From JAIQFL01 sp035295745 (GTDB taxonomy: Bacteria > Acidobacteriota > Terriglobia > Bryobacterales > Bryobacteraceae): 52,733 bases of DNA. The notes beneath the pieces were generated by a model. It was given only the letters and a program-made list of their open reading frames with translations. It searched no databases and had not been told where the DNA came from. Both the position numbers and the translations under genes were made by a program. Shown here piece by piece: positions 33,091-40,767 of this stretch (position 1 is the stretch's first letter; each line of letters begins with the position of its first letter). Location: positions 1 through 52,733 of the forward strand of contig DATGIL010000067.1 in assembly GCA_035295745.1 (NCBI GenBank), read 5' to 3'.

Positions 33091-35025
33091 CTACGCGCCT
33101 CCAGCCGCGGTAGTCGTTCCTTGGTCTAATCGATCCAGCAGCCATTGGGCGATGTCTTTGGTGACGGTCACGTGCGGATCGTTGGTCTCGCCGAAGAATG
33201 ACTCCTGCAAGACGACGGAGGGAGCGCCGTGGGCCTGAGCGTTGTAATACAGGTCAGCCGGCTTGAGGGGATCGAGCCCGTCGATCGCCAACGCGCTGAT
33301 CATCGGCATAAAGCAGCTCTTTGGGTAGTGGACGGTCGGGTCGAAACCCTGTTGAATCAGGCCCTGGGCCACCTGATTCATGAAGTCGTCGGTACCGCCC
33401 GGAGCGCCGTCGAACGGATTATCGTTCCTCGCGAAGCAGAACCAATCGTAGCGAAGATCGGCAACTGTGTTCGAATCGAAAGTGCCCTCGACTCCAGGCG
33501 ACGAGTAAAGTGTGGCTCCTATTTCGTACCCACGGAAAGTGAGCATGTCCGCGGAACCGGGAACGCCATTGCCGGCGCCATTTCCGGCCCCGTTCGCCAC
33601 GCCGACACGCCGGCATCTTTTGGGGTAGTCGCCATACTTGGCGAGGTTCTGGCAGAATGTCTGTCGCAGGGGCGAGGGGACCAACATCGGATCGTCATAG
33701 TCGGTCAGCGAATAGATCAACATCTCTTGCGCGGCCGTTGAGGTGAGCAGTTGATTGACGCAATCCGTCCCATCTTCGGCGAGATAGTTGGCGAAATACA
33801 GAAGACTCGCCGGTACCAGCGCCCCCAGGTGCGGAGAGTCGAAGGAAAAATAGAGCCGCGTCTGGTGGTCCATGCCCTGCGATTCCATGTAGGTGAGCGC
33901 ATAGCGGCAGATCAGCCCGCCCATACTCGCGCCTCCGACTACCAGTGGAGTGTTGCCGTGACGTTTTTGAATCGCGATCTGAATGGCGGCGATTACGACG
34001 CCGGCGTTTGACTCGATCGCGAGCGTGCCCTGGTTGTATCCGAGGATCACCAAATCATGGCCGGAATTCAATACCCGCGTGGCAAATTGTTGCTCGTTCA
34101 GAATGTCCCAAAGCGTGCCGAGCGCATAGCCTCCCGGAAATCCTTCCGACACAATCACGGGCTTCTCCAGGTGGGTATGGCCTTGTCCGTAGTAAACCCA
34201 GGCGTGGCCTTGCACATTTACATCCGTATGGGTTTTGTAGGCGGTGAATTGCCAGAAGTCGTCGGGCGGCGGCGCGGTTGGAGGCGTGAGAGGCAGCAGA
34301 CAGAGTGTGTGCATCGCCTGTCCCGCAGCCATGGCGCGGACGCGGATGTGCCGGTCGCCAGCCTCGTTGTATTGCGCGGAGATCGGCTGGTCCAACGCGA
34401 CGGAGCGATAGCCTTTGCCGTCGTCTAAATCGATTTCCAGGTTGGATGGCGGGGCGCCTGCATTACTCAGATACAGGGTGGAGGGCACGACGTAGCGCGC
34501 CACGAGCGAGCGGTGCTTCGGTTCCACGGGAAAGAACATGTGATATTCCGGTGGCAGCAGCGGCGCCGCGAAAAACGCGGTCTTCTCCTGCAGCATGCCG
34601 CCTAGTTGATGCGGTTCCGGAGTGGCTAACGCGCCGCCCTTCGCCGTATATGTCTCAAGATGGGCGGCGAAATCGGGCGTCGCCGTGTGGTAGCGGTAGT
34701 GTCCGATGGCGATGGGAATGAGTCCTGTATCGGATGACTGTTTAGCGCGCCCGTCGACTTCGTTCAGGTCGGGCATGGCAGCGGGCGACAGTGCGCCCCG
34801 GTGCAACTTCGAGTAAATCTGCTGCCACCCCATTCTGCCTAGCGGTTGGAGTGGCACATCGGCGGGCCCGCCGGCGAGCGGCGGGGACATGAGCGAGGGA
34901 GTTTCCAGAATGCCGCTGGGAACGGTTTGCAGGGTGGCCATCGAGTGGAGTTTGGCGCGTAATTCCGCGACTCTTTCGGCGCGGAGTCGGTCTGAATTAT
35001 TAAGATTTGTATTAGAATCGGGCAC
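33091..35025 (-). CDS. Large alpha/beta-hydrolase, probable esterase or lipase
   Basis: A 644-residue protein. The C-terminal half carries a nucleophile elbow G-G-A-S-M-G-G (Ser367), then D-S-P-H-L-G-A and a late N-D-P-H, in keeping with a lipase/PGAP1-like alpha/beta-hydrolase. Candidate acid and His residues cannot be fixed by eye. The first 250 residues are a separate, mostly beta region of unknown type. There is no signal peptide, so it may stay in the cytoplasm or leave by another route. A Gly/Asn/Ala-rich insert (V-A-N-G-A-G-N-G-A-G-N-G) lies at about residues 475-490. The start is GTG with GAGG nine bases upstream. It is divergent from the BlaI repressor gene, 136 bp away, and could be under its control (inference). 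Confidence 0.75.
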   Translation of the reverse strand: MPDSNTNLNNSDRLRAERVAELRAKLHSMATLQTVPSGILETPSLMSPPLAGGPADVPLQPLGRMGWQQIYSKLHRGALSPAAMPDLNEVDGRAKQSSDTGLIPIAIGHYRYHTATPDFAAHLETYTAKGGALATPEPHQLGGMLQEKTAFFAAPLLPPEYHMFFPVEPKHRSLVARYVVPSTLYLSNAGAPPSNLEIDLDDGKGYRSVALDQPISAQYNEAGDRHIRVRAMAAGQAMHTLCLLPLTPPTAPPPDDFWQFTAYKTHTDVNVQGHAWVYYGQGHTHLEKPVIVSEGFPGGYALGTLWDILNEQQFATRVLNSGHDLVILGYNQGTLAIESNAGVVIAAIQIAIQKRHGNTPLVVGGASMGGLICRYALTYMESQGMDHQTRLYFSFDSPHLGALVPASLLYFANYLAEDGTDCVNQLLTSTAAQEMLIYSLTDYDDPMLVPSPLRQTFCQNLAKYGDYPKRCRRVGVANGAGNGAGNGVPGSADMLTFRGYEIGATLYSSPGVEGTFDSNTVADLRYDWFCFARNDNPFDGAPGGTDDFMNQVAQGLIQQGFDPTVHYPKSCFMPMISALAIDGLDPLKPADLYYNAQAHGAPSVVLQESFFGETNDPHVTVTKDIAQWLLDRLDQGTTTAAGGA

Positions 35026-35118
35026 GATTTCTTACCTCGCTGTGGAGGTATCGTGACAGAATTTCGGACGATTATCAATTGCTGATAAGGCACCCGTGAC
35101 CACGCACACGGAACGAGC

Positions 35119-35148
35119 TTGACTTTTCGTACAGTATTCCGCTATATT
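35119..35148 (+). promoter_or_regulatory. Predicted sigma-70 promoter of the BlaI-M56 pair
   Basis: TTGACT (35119-35124), an 18-bp spacer and TATATT (35143-35148). A start of transcription near 35155 leaves only about 7 bases before the ATG at 35162, so the message is probably leaderless. Confidence 0.6.
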
Positions 35149-35162
35149 TTCTAGCGCTAGAA
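35149..35162. promoter_or_regulatory. Candidate BlaI operator over the transcription and translation start
   Basis: Perfect 14-bp palindrome TTCTAGCGCTAGAA. It directly follows the -10 box and includes the A of the ATG. A bound dimeric repressor here would block the promoter. It is not the classical TACA...TGTA BlaI site, so the assignment is inferred from position and symmetry. Confidence 0.6.
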
Positions 35163-35560
35163 TGTTTAACGCTCTTAAGGGGCGCCGGAAGGCGCTCACG
35201 CCGCTCGAACAGTTGGTGATGAACTTCGTCTGGACGCATCCCGGCAGCACTGCGGAGTCGTGCCGTGAAGGCATTGCCGGCGAGCGTGTGCTCAAAGACT
35301 CGACGATCCGCACGATTTTGCGGAATCTCGAGGAGAAGGGATACGTCGAGCACGTCATCGATGGGCGCACCTACGTCTATCGCGCTTCCGACACCCCGCG
35401 GAATGTCGCCGTGCAGGCGGTCGCGCAATTGGTGGATCGGTTCTGCGGCGGGTCGGTTGAGGACCTGATCGTCGGCCTGGTGGACAACCAGGTGCTCGAA
35501 GCGGATAAGTTGCAGAAATTGGCCGAAAAAATCGCGGCTCGTAAGGAGAAAAAAGGATGA
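35162..35560 (+). CDS. BlaI/MecI/CopY-type transcriptional repressor
   Basis: A 132-residue winged-helix repressor. The family pattern is clear: L-T-P-L-E-Q-L-V-M-N-F-V-W (12-24), then the recognition helix around K-D-S-T-I-R-T-I-L-R-N-L-E-E-K-G-Y-V (45-62), a wing with G-R-T-Y-V-Y-R-A, and a dimerisation tail. Members are cleaved or displaced by a membrane M56 protease that is usually co-transcribed, and that gene follows with a 4-bp ATGA overlap. There is no ribosome site; the promoter lies so close that the transcript is likely leaderless. Probably autorepressed through the palindrome at its start. Targets other than its own operon are unknown. Confidence 0.92.
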   Translation: MFNALKGRRKALTPLEQLVMNFVWTHPGSTAESCREGIAGERVLKDSTIRTILRNLEEKGYVEHVIDGRTYVYRASDTPRNVAVQAVAQLVDRFCGGSVEDLIVGLVDNQVLEADKLQKLAEKIAARKEKKG

Positions 35561-37128
35561 TTACTTCTCTATTTCTGGTGGAATGGGCAGTTCGTTCCGC
35601 CATAATTATCGCCTCCATTGCCCTCCTTGTGAAAGTTCTGCGGTTTCAGGATCCAACCTTGCGGCTGGCGATTTGGACGGCGGCGCTTTCCGGTTCGCTA
35701 CTGATTCCCGTGCTGAGTGCGTCGATTCCGGCGCTTCGGGTTCCCGTCTGGCGGGCGCGGCCGGCAGTTGCGTTCAGGGCCGCTCCGGTTGCTCACGACA
35801 TGGATGCGGTCGCAGCACCGACTCCCAGTCCCGCTGTTCCGAAATCGCGGCCCAACCTGCTGCTGGTGACATACCTCCTGGGAGTGGGGACGCTGTTTCT
35901 TCGGTTGGTCACGGGGCTTCGCCTCAGCCATCGTCTGATCGCGCGCAGCCATCCCACGCAGATCGAAGCGACGGCGACGGTGCGCGAATCGAGCGACATT
36001 TCGGTGCCCGCTACGTTTGGTGTTCTCGGCCCGGTGATCATGCTCCCCACCGACTGGCGCGATTGGGAGTCGTCACAGCTTAATGCGATCCTGGCACATG
36101 AGCAATCGCACATCAACCGCCGCGATCCTTTGTGGCAGTTCGTTTCGTCAATCCACCGGGCCTTGCTCTGGTTCAGCCCGATGAGTTGGTATCTGCACCG
36201 GCAGATCGTGCAACAGGCGGAGGACGCGAGTGACGATGCGGCAGTGGCGGCCTCGGGCGACCGTGCGCTCTATGCGGAAGCCGTGCTGCAGTTCGTGCGC
36301 CGGGCGGTCGAGCGAGTGCGATGGCAAGGTGTGGCGATGGCGCGTTGCGGCAATGCGGACGAGCGGATCCATCGCATCCTCGACGGCACGCGGCTTTCGA
36401 ACGGCATGACGCGGGTGGGGTGGTTGGCGGTGCTGGCCCTTGCCGCCCCGATGGTATACGTGTGCGCGGCAGCCCGCCCCGCGGCTTCGGACGAGGTGGC
36501 AATCACTTCGGTAAATGCCAATGACCTCGAGGAACAGGGCGGTCCGATCAATCGCTACGTGATCGTTTCCGGCAACTCCACCATGAGTTCCGGAGATCGC
36601 CATTCGCCCGCGCTCGCGAAACTGCGGCCGCGATTCGCCGGTGACTTCGCCTGGTTTCAGCAGGACGGCACTGACTACTACGTGACCGACGAGAAGGTGC
36701 TGCGCGACATCTACGACGCCATGGCGCCACAGCGTGACGTCAATCGGATGCAATCGGTGGTCAACCAGAAGCAGGGCGACGTCAATGCGATGCAGGGAGG
36801 GGTGAACCGGCAGCAGGGCGAAGTGAATCGGCGCCAGAGTGAAGTCAACGACGCGCAACGCGAGGTCAACGAGCGGCAAAGAAACGGTAGTTCCGACCGC
36901 GACGGGCAGGCGCGTGTCAATGCCATGCAGGCCGAAGTCAATGATCTACAGCACGGAGTGAATCAGGAACAGGAAAAGGTAAACGCCGCGCAGGCGGTGG
37001 TCAACGGAGAACAGCAGAAAGTCAACGACGAACAGCATCGAGTCTCACCAGTCATCGCGGACGCGATTCAGAAGATCCTGAGCGACAGCGTAGTCAATGG
37101 TCTGGCACATGCGGTCGATTTGAGGTAA
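35557..37128 (+). CDS. M56 (BlaR1-like) membrane metalloprotease with a VNxxQxx repeat tail
   Basis: A 523-residue protein with four likely membrane helices. The M56 site is intact: H-E-Q-S-H (181-185) and a downstream Glu222 in Q-A-E-D-A-S-D-D-A. It is expected to cut or release the BlaI repressor encoded just before it (ATGA overlap). In BlaR1/MecR1 the part after the last helix is a penicillin-binding sensor. Here residues about 310-390 have no recognisable fold (a short D-Y-Y-V-T-D-E-K strand region), and 395-496 form 13 copies of the heptad V-N-x-x-Q-x-x, seven before and six after a short S-S-D-R-D-G break. No beta-lactam-binding S-x-x-K motif is seen, so the signal is probably not a beta-lactam. 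Confidence 0.88.
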   Translation: MITSLFLVEWAVRSAIIIASIALLVKVLRFQDPTLRLAIWTAALSGSLLIPVLSASIPALRVPVWRARPAVAFRAAPVAHDMDAVAAPTPSPAVPKSRPNLLLVTYLLGVGTLFLRLVTGLRLSHRLIARSHPTQIEATATVRESSDISVPATFGVLGPVIMLPTDWRDWESSQLNAILAHEQSHINRRDPLWQFVSSIHRALLWFSPMSWYLHRQIVQQAEDASDDAAVAASGDRALYAEAVLQFVRRAVERVRWQGVAMARCGNADERIHRILDGTRLSNGMTRVGWLAVLALAAPMVYVCAAARPAASDEVAITSVNANDLEEQGGPINRYVIVSGNSTMSSGDRHSPALAKLRPRFAGDFAWFQQDGTDYYVTDEKVLRDIYDAMAPQRDVNRMQSVVNQKQGDVNAMQGGVNRQQGEVNRRQSEVNDAQREVNERQRNGSSDRDGQARVNAMQAEVNDLQHGVNQEQEKVNAAQAVVNGEQQKVNDEQHRVSPVIADAIQKILSDSVVNGLAHAVDLR

Positions 37129-37141
37129 GTGGGCCCTGGGA

Positions 37142-37171
37142 CGGGGCAATATCCGAATCCATTTTGCCCCG
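37142..37171. terminator. Candidate shared terminator between M56 and galK
   Basis: Perfect 8-bp arms CGGGGCAA (37142-37149) and TTGCCCCG (37164-37171), 14 bp past the M56 stop and 38 bp past the galK stop on the other strand. No strong T run follows on either side. Confidence 0.4.
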
Positions 37172-37208
37172 CCGTGGGGAGGACATTCACTCAATCGTTG
37201 ACTATTAG

Positions 37209-38375
37209 TCAGTCGGGGGCAGGAATTGTCTCAAAATTATTCACTTCGCCCGCGCCCGCTGACGGATGGCACTGATAAATCGCGGGCGTCACGCCGAACT
37301 GACTGGCATAAGCTTCGGCGATCTCCTGCTGGAACACCGGCACACTCTCCGGTCGAAGCATGGTGACGGTGCAGCCCCCGAAACCGCCGCCGGTCATCCG
37401 GGATCCGAAGACGCCTTGAATACGGAGTGCCCGGTCCACCAGAAAATCCAGCTCGCTACAACTCACCTCGTAGTCGTGTTGCAGGCTGCGATGCGATTCC
37501 ACCATCAATGCACCCATGTGCGCGAGGTCGGCCCGTTCGCTCGCCGCGACGAAAGCTCCGACCCTGGCGATCTCGGTGATCACGTGTCGGGCGCGCCGCT
37601 TGATGACTTCCGGGAGCAGGTGCTGCAGTGACTCGAATTGGCTTGGGGAAACGTCGCGCAGGCTCGTCACTCCCGCGAGGTGCGGTTGAATCTGTTCCAC
37701 CGCCGCGGCACACTCCGCGACACGTTCCCGGTACGCCGATCCCGCCAGTGCATGCTTCACCATCGAGTTGACGGCGAGGAACGTGATGCCGGCGGGAAGC
37801 CGGACATCGCGGTGTTCCAGGCTCCGGCAGTCGATCTCGACCGCCGAGTGCTCGCGCCCGAAGATGGAAATGTACTGGTCCATGATGCCACACGGCATTC
37901 CGACGAATTCGATCTCCGCCCGCTGGCACAGGCGAGCGAGATTGAGCGGCGCGATCGAGCGGCCATGCAGGAAAGCCAGCGCGGAAGAGACTTCCAGCGC
38001 GGCCGACGAACTCAGGCCCGACCCTTCCGGCACGCGGCTGCGGACCAGCAGGTTGGCGGGTGCGATCGCGAACCCGGCTTCCATCAACTGGTGGGCGACG
38101 CCGATGGGATAGTCGCTCCAGTGCCGCGCGCGCTCCAGCCGGGGAAGTTCGCACACCGGCCATTCGCACATCTCACCGCGATCTTCCGAGTAGATACGGA
38201 GCTTGCCATCCGTGGATGGCGCGGCCGCGATACACGTCGCCAGGTCGAGCGCCACGGGGAGCACGAAACCCAGGTTGTAGTCCGTGTGTTCGCCGATCAG
38301 ATTGACCCGTCCGGGAGCCCGAAACACCCGCAGCCCCTCGGCCGCGCCAAAGCGCTTGCGGAATTCCCCCGTCAT
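37209..38375 (-). CDS. galK: Galactokinase
   Basis: A 388-residue GHMP kinase that phosphorylates galactose with ATP, the first Leloir step. The galactokinase signature G-R-V-N-L-I-G-E-H-T-D-Y is at 22-33. The ATP loop V-P-E-G-S-G-L-S-S-S-A-A-L, the catalytic Asp region G-I-M-D-Q-Y, and the C-terminal G-G-G-F-G-G-C-T-V are all present. The ATG at 38375 overlaps the stop of the small membrane gene as ATGA and is preferred; an ATG at 38399 would also be in frame. It is the last gene of an operon with a sodium symporter. No galT, galE or galM is in the window, so the rest of the pathway lies elsewhere. Confidence 0.95.
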   Translation of the reverse strand: MTGEFRKRFGAAEGLRVFRAPGRVNLIGEHTDYNLGFVLPVALDLATCIAAAPSTDGKLRIYSEDRGEMCEWPVCELPRLERARHWSDYPIGVAHQLMEAGFAIAPANLLVRSRVPEGSGLSSSAALEVSSALAFLHGRSIAPLNLARLCQRAEIEFVGMPCGIMDQYISIFGREHSAVEIDCRSLEHRDVRLPAGITFLAVNSMVKHALAGSAYRERVAECAAAVEQIQPHLAGVTSLRDVSPSQFESLQHLLPEVIKRRARHVITEIARVGAFVAASERADLAHMGALMVESHRSLQHDYEVSCSELDFLVDRALRIQGVFGSRMTGGGFGGCTVTMLRPESVPVFQQEIAEAYASQFGVTPAIYQCHPSAGAGEVNNFETIPAPD

Positions 38376-38569
38376 GAGTGAGTACGCGCCGCCCGCCATG
38401 CCAGCAACAGGAGAAAGGCCCCGAAGACCACCATCGAGAGACCACAGAGGAGATTGACATTCGTGTCCGTCAGCGCGGCGCGCGCGTTCGGATCCAGGAA
38501 ACCCGTGAGCAGCAGGATGACTCCCACCACCAGGAAGAAGGAGCCCGTAGGCACTCGTAAGTCCAGCAT
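38372..38569 (-). CDS. Small two-helix membrane protein between symporter and galactokinase
   Basis: A 65-residue protein with two membrane helices (about 9-26, F-F-L-V-V-G-V-I-L-L-L-T-G-F-L, and about 39-56, L-L-C-G-L-S-M-V-V-F-G-A-F-L-L-L) joined by a polar loop. The ATG (38569) stands one base after the symporter stop, and its own stop overlaps the galK start, so it is translationally locked into the operon. An upstream TTG (38578) is also in frame. Similar small membrane ORFs are seen next to acidobacterial symporters, but I know no function. It could be an accessory subunit of the transporter. Confidence 0.7.
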   Translation of the reverse strand: MLDLRVPTGSFFLVVGVILLLTGFLDPNARAALTDTNVNLLCGLSMVVFGAFLLLLAWRAARTHS

Positions 38570-38570
38570 G

Positions 38571-40250
38571 TCAGGCAAACCAGAAGTTCAAAAACAGAGC
38601 CAGCGCTCCGATCGCGATGGCCAGCGGTACGGGACGCTTGTACCAGCTTACTCCTTCGTCATGTTTCAAATTGGTGAGTCCATAGACTAACCCCTCGAGT
38701 TCTTTTTCGGGACGCGGACTGGTCATCAGGCTCACCAGGATGGTGATCAGGAAGCAGGTAGTCCAGGCGCAAATCGCGATCCAGAAGTTCTGCGCCATGG
38801 ACGAAGGGAAGTGGTGAATTTCCGTGATCCAGCCGCCCTTGTTTTCGGCGACGGTCAAGCCATGCGTCAGCGCGGCGGCGCAGGTGCCGCAGAGTAATCC
38901 GGTGAATGCGCCGTGACCGGTGGTGCGTTTCCAGAACATGCCGAGCAGGAAGGTGCCGAACAAGGGAGCGTTTACAAAGCTGAAGACGAGTTGCAGAAGA
39001 TCGTTGATGCTGTTGTACTGCTGCGCGAGGTACGCGGTGGCGATCGACAACCCCACGCCCACGAAGGTGGTGATGCGGCCTACGGTCAGATAATGATGAT
39101 CGGGCGCGCCCGGCCGGATGTAGGTCTGGTAAATGTCGTACGTCCAGACGGTGTTGAAGGCGGTGACGTTTCCGGCCATGCCCGACATGAACGACGCCAT
39201 CAGTCCAGTGAGGCCGACGCCCAGCATACCGGCGGGGTAGAACTTACCCATCAGGGTGGTGAGCACCTGGTCGTAATCCGGGCCGCCGTTCTTCATCGGA
39301 AGCGCGTAGCCGACATCCATGTGGGAGAGCGCGAGCGCCGCGATACCAGGCACGATGACGATGAAGGGCATCATCATCTTCGGCAGCGCCGCGATCACGG
39401 GTGTGCGGCGCGAGGCGGACATCGAGTTGGCAGCCATGGCCCGCTGGATCACCAGAAAATCGGTGCACCAATACCCGAACGACATGACGAATCCGAGGCC
39501 GGCCACCAGACCGAAAACCTCGATGCCCATGGGATTGTCGGCGGTGTGTGCGATGTATTTCCAACTATGCACCATCACGTCGCCGGGCTGGCCGGTGGGA
39601 AGGGTGAAGGTGTGTAGTCGAGCGGACATCCCGGCCCATCCTCCAGCCTTGCTGACGGCCAGTATCGCCAGTGGAGAGAAGCCCATCACGATGAGGAAGA
39701 ACTGCAGCACCTCATTGTAGATGGCGCTGGTAAGCCCGCCCAGAAAGGTGTAGGCGAGCACGATCGCGGCGGAACAGAGCACTGAAGTGGTGAAGCTCCA
39801 TCCCAACACCAGGCGCAGGAGCAGGCCCAGAGCGTACATCGAAATGCCCGAGGAGAACACCGTCATGCCGGCGAACGTGAAGGCGTTCAGCGCGCGAGTC
39901 TTTTCGTCGAAGCGCAGCTTGAGATATTCCGGTACCGAGCGCGCACGGCTTCCATAATAGAAGGGCATCATGAAAATGCCCACGAAGATCATGGCGGGGA
40001 CCGCGCCCACCCAGTAGAAATGCGCCGTCATGATGCCGTACTTGGCGCCATTGCCGGACATGCCGACCAATTCCTGCGCGCCGAGATTGGCCGCCAGGAA
40101 GGCCAGGCTGGTGATCCATACAGGAACCGAATGGCCGGAGGTCAGAAAGTCGCCGCTGGTCGAGATCTTCTTGCGTAATCTCCAACCGATACCCAGGACG
40201 AAAGCGAAATAAAGAAACAGGATGAAGTAGTCGACCGCAGCGAGTTTCAA
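38571..40250 (-). CDS. Sodium:solute symporter (SLC5 family), probable galactose-type sugar carrier
   Basis: A 559-residue membrane protein with about 13-14 helices, the usual size for the sodium:solute symporter family. The N-terminus (V-D-Y-F-I-L-F-L-Y-F) and the block S-L-A-F-L-A-A-N-L-G-A-Q-E-L-V-G-M match the sodium-site helix of SGLT-like members. Later, F-V-G-V-G-L-S-I-A-T-A-Y-L-A and a W-K-R-T-T-G-H-G-A loop are typical. The substrate is inferred from the galactokinase that ends the operon; other sugars are possible. The start is TTG (40250) with GGGAGA about nine bases upstream; no ATG fits before the first helix. About 98 bp upstream separates it from the cytochrome c stop, where its promoter should lie. 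Confidence 0.9.
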   Translation of the reverse strand: MKLAAVDYFILFLYFAFVLGIGWRLRKKISTSGDFLTSGHSVPVWITSLAFLAANLGAQELVGMSGNGAKYGIMTAHFYWVGAVPAMIFVGIFMMPFYYGSRARSVPEYLKLRFDEKTRALNAFTFAGMTVFSSGISMYALGLLLRLVLGWSFTTSVLCSAAIVLAYTFLGGLTSAIYNEVLQFFLIVMGFSPLAILAVSKAGGWAGMSARLHTFTLPTGQPGDVMVHSWKYIAHTADNPMGIEVFGLVAGLGFVMSFGYWCTDFLVIQRAMAANSMSASRRTPVIAALPKMMMPFIVIVPGIAALALSHMDVGYALPMKNGGPDYDQVLTTLMGKFYPAGMLGVGLTGLMASFMSGMAGNVTAFNTVWTYDIYQTYIRPGAPDHHYLTVGRITTFVGVGLSIATAYLAQQYNSINDLLQLVFSFVNAPLFGTFLLGMFWKRTTGHGAFTGLLCGTCAAALTHGLTVAENKGGWITEIHHFPSSMAQNFWIAICAWTTCFLITILVSLMTSPRPEKELEGLVYGLTNLKHDEGVSWYKRPVPLAIAIGALALFLNFWFA

Positions 40251-40348
40251 AAGGAATTCTCCCGAATTCTCCGCAGTTTCAGATTTGGAACACCTGAGTC
40301 TATCACACGGTATGGAGAGGAGCCCGAGGTTGCGCGAGAACCAAGCGC

Positions 40349-40765
40349 CTAATGCTTCTCCGCCTCAAACTTGATCTGCTTGAGCACTTCCACCTGGCGA
40401 TCGAGCTCGGTCTTGCCGGCCGGATATTTATTCAGATTCAGCATGTATGCCAGGACGTCGGCATTCTCCTGTTTCGTGAGGCGCCCTGGCGCATCGGTTG
40501 GCATCGAGATGCGAATGCGCTCGTATAGGTCGCCCACCGTCAGGCCGTTCCAGTTGGCGACGAAACCCGCGCCGGCAAGCGGGGGGGCCTCTTCGCCCCC
40601 CGATAGTCCTTGCCCGTGGCATCGTACGCACTCTTCCTTGGCAATGGTCTCGCCGCGCTTCGACTGCTCGTCGGTGTAGACGCCATCCCATACCGATTTC
40701 GGCGTCTGCGCCCAAAATGTGAAAACTGCGAGTGGGATCATTGCCACGAGTAAGCGAAGTTTCAT
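40349..40765 (-). CDS. Secreted class I cytochrome c, partner of the PQQ dehydrogenase
   Basis: A 138-residue protein with a signal peptide (about 1-19) and one haem c motif C-V-R-C-H (Cys46, Cys49, His50). A likely sixth ligand is Met88 in I-S-M-P. After the haem come G-L-S-G-G-E-E-A-P-P-L-A-G and a late A-D-V-L-A-Y-M-L helix, as in small periplasmic cytochromes. It starts two bases after the stop of the PQQ dehydrogenase, so it should take electrons from that enzyme. Length and layout are ordinary for the family. Confidence 0.93.
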   Translation of the reverse strand: MKLRLLVAMIPLAVFTFWAQTPKSVWDGVYTDEQSKRGETIAKEECVRCHGQGLSGGEEAPPLAGAGFVANWNGLTVGDLYERIRISMPTDAPGRLTKQENADVLAYMLNLNKYPAGKTELDRQVEVLKQIKFEAEKH

Positions 40766-40767
40766 AT

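Noticed and set aside
35149..35162. Half-site TTCTAGCG near 29268 as a second BlaI operator
   Set aside because: Only one half of the palindrome is present there.
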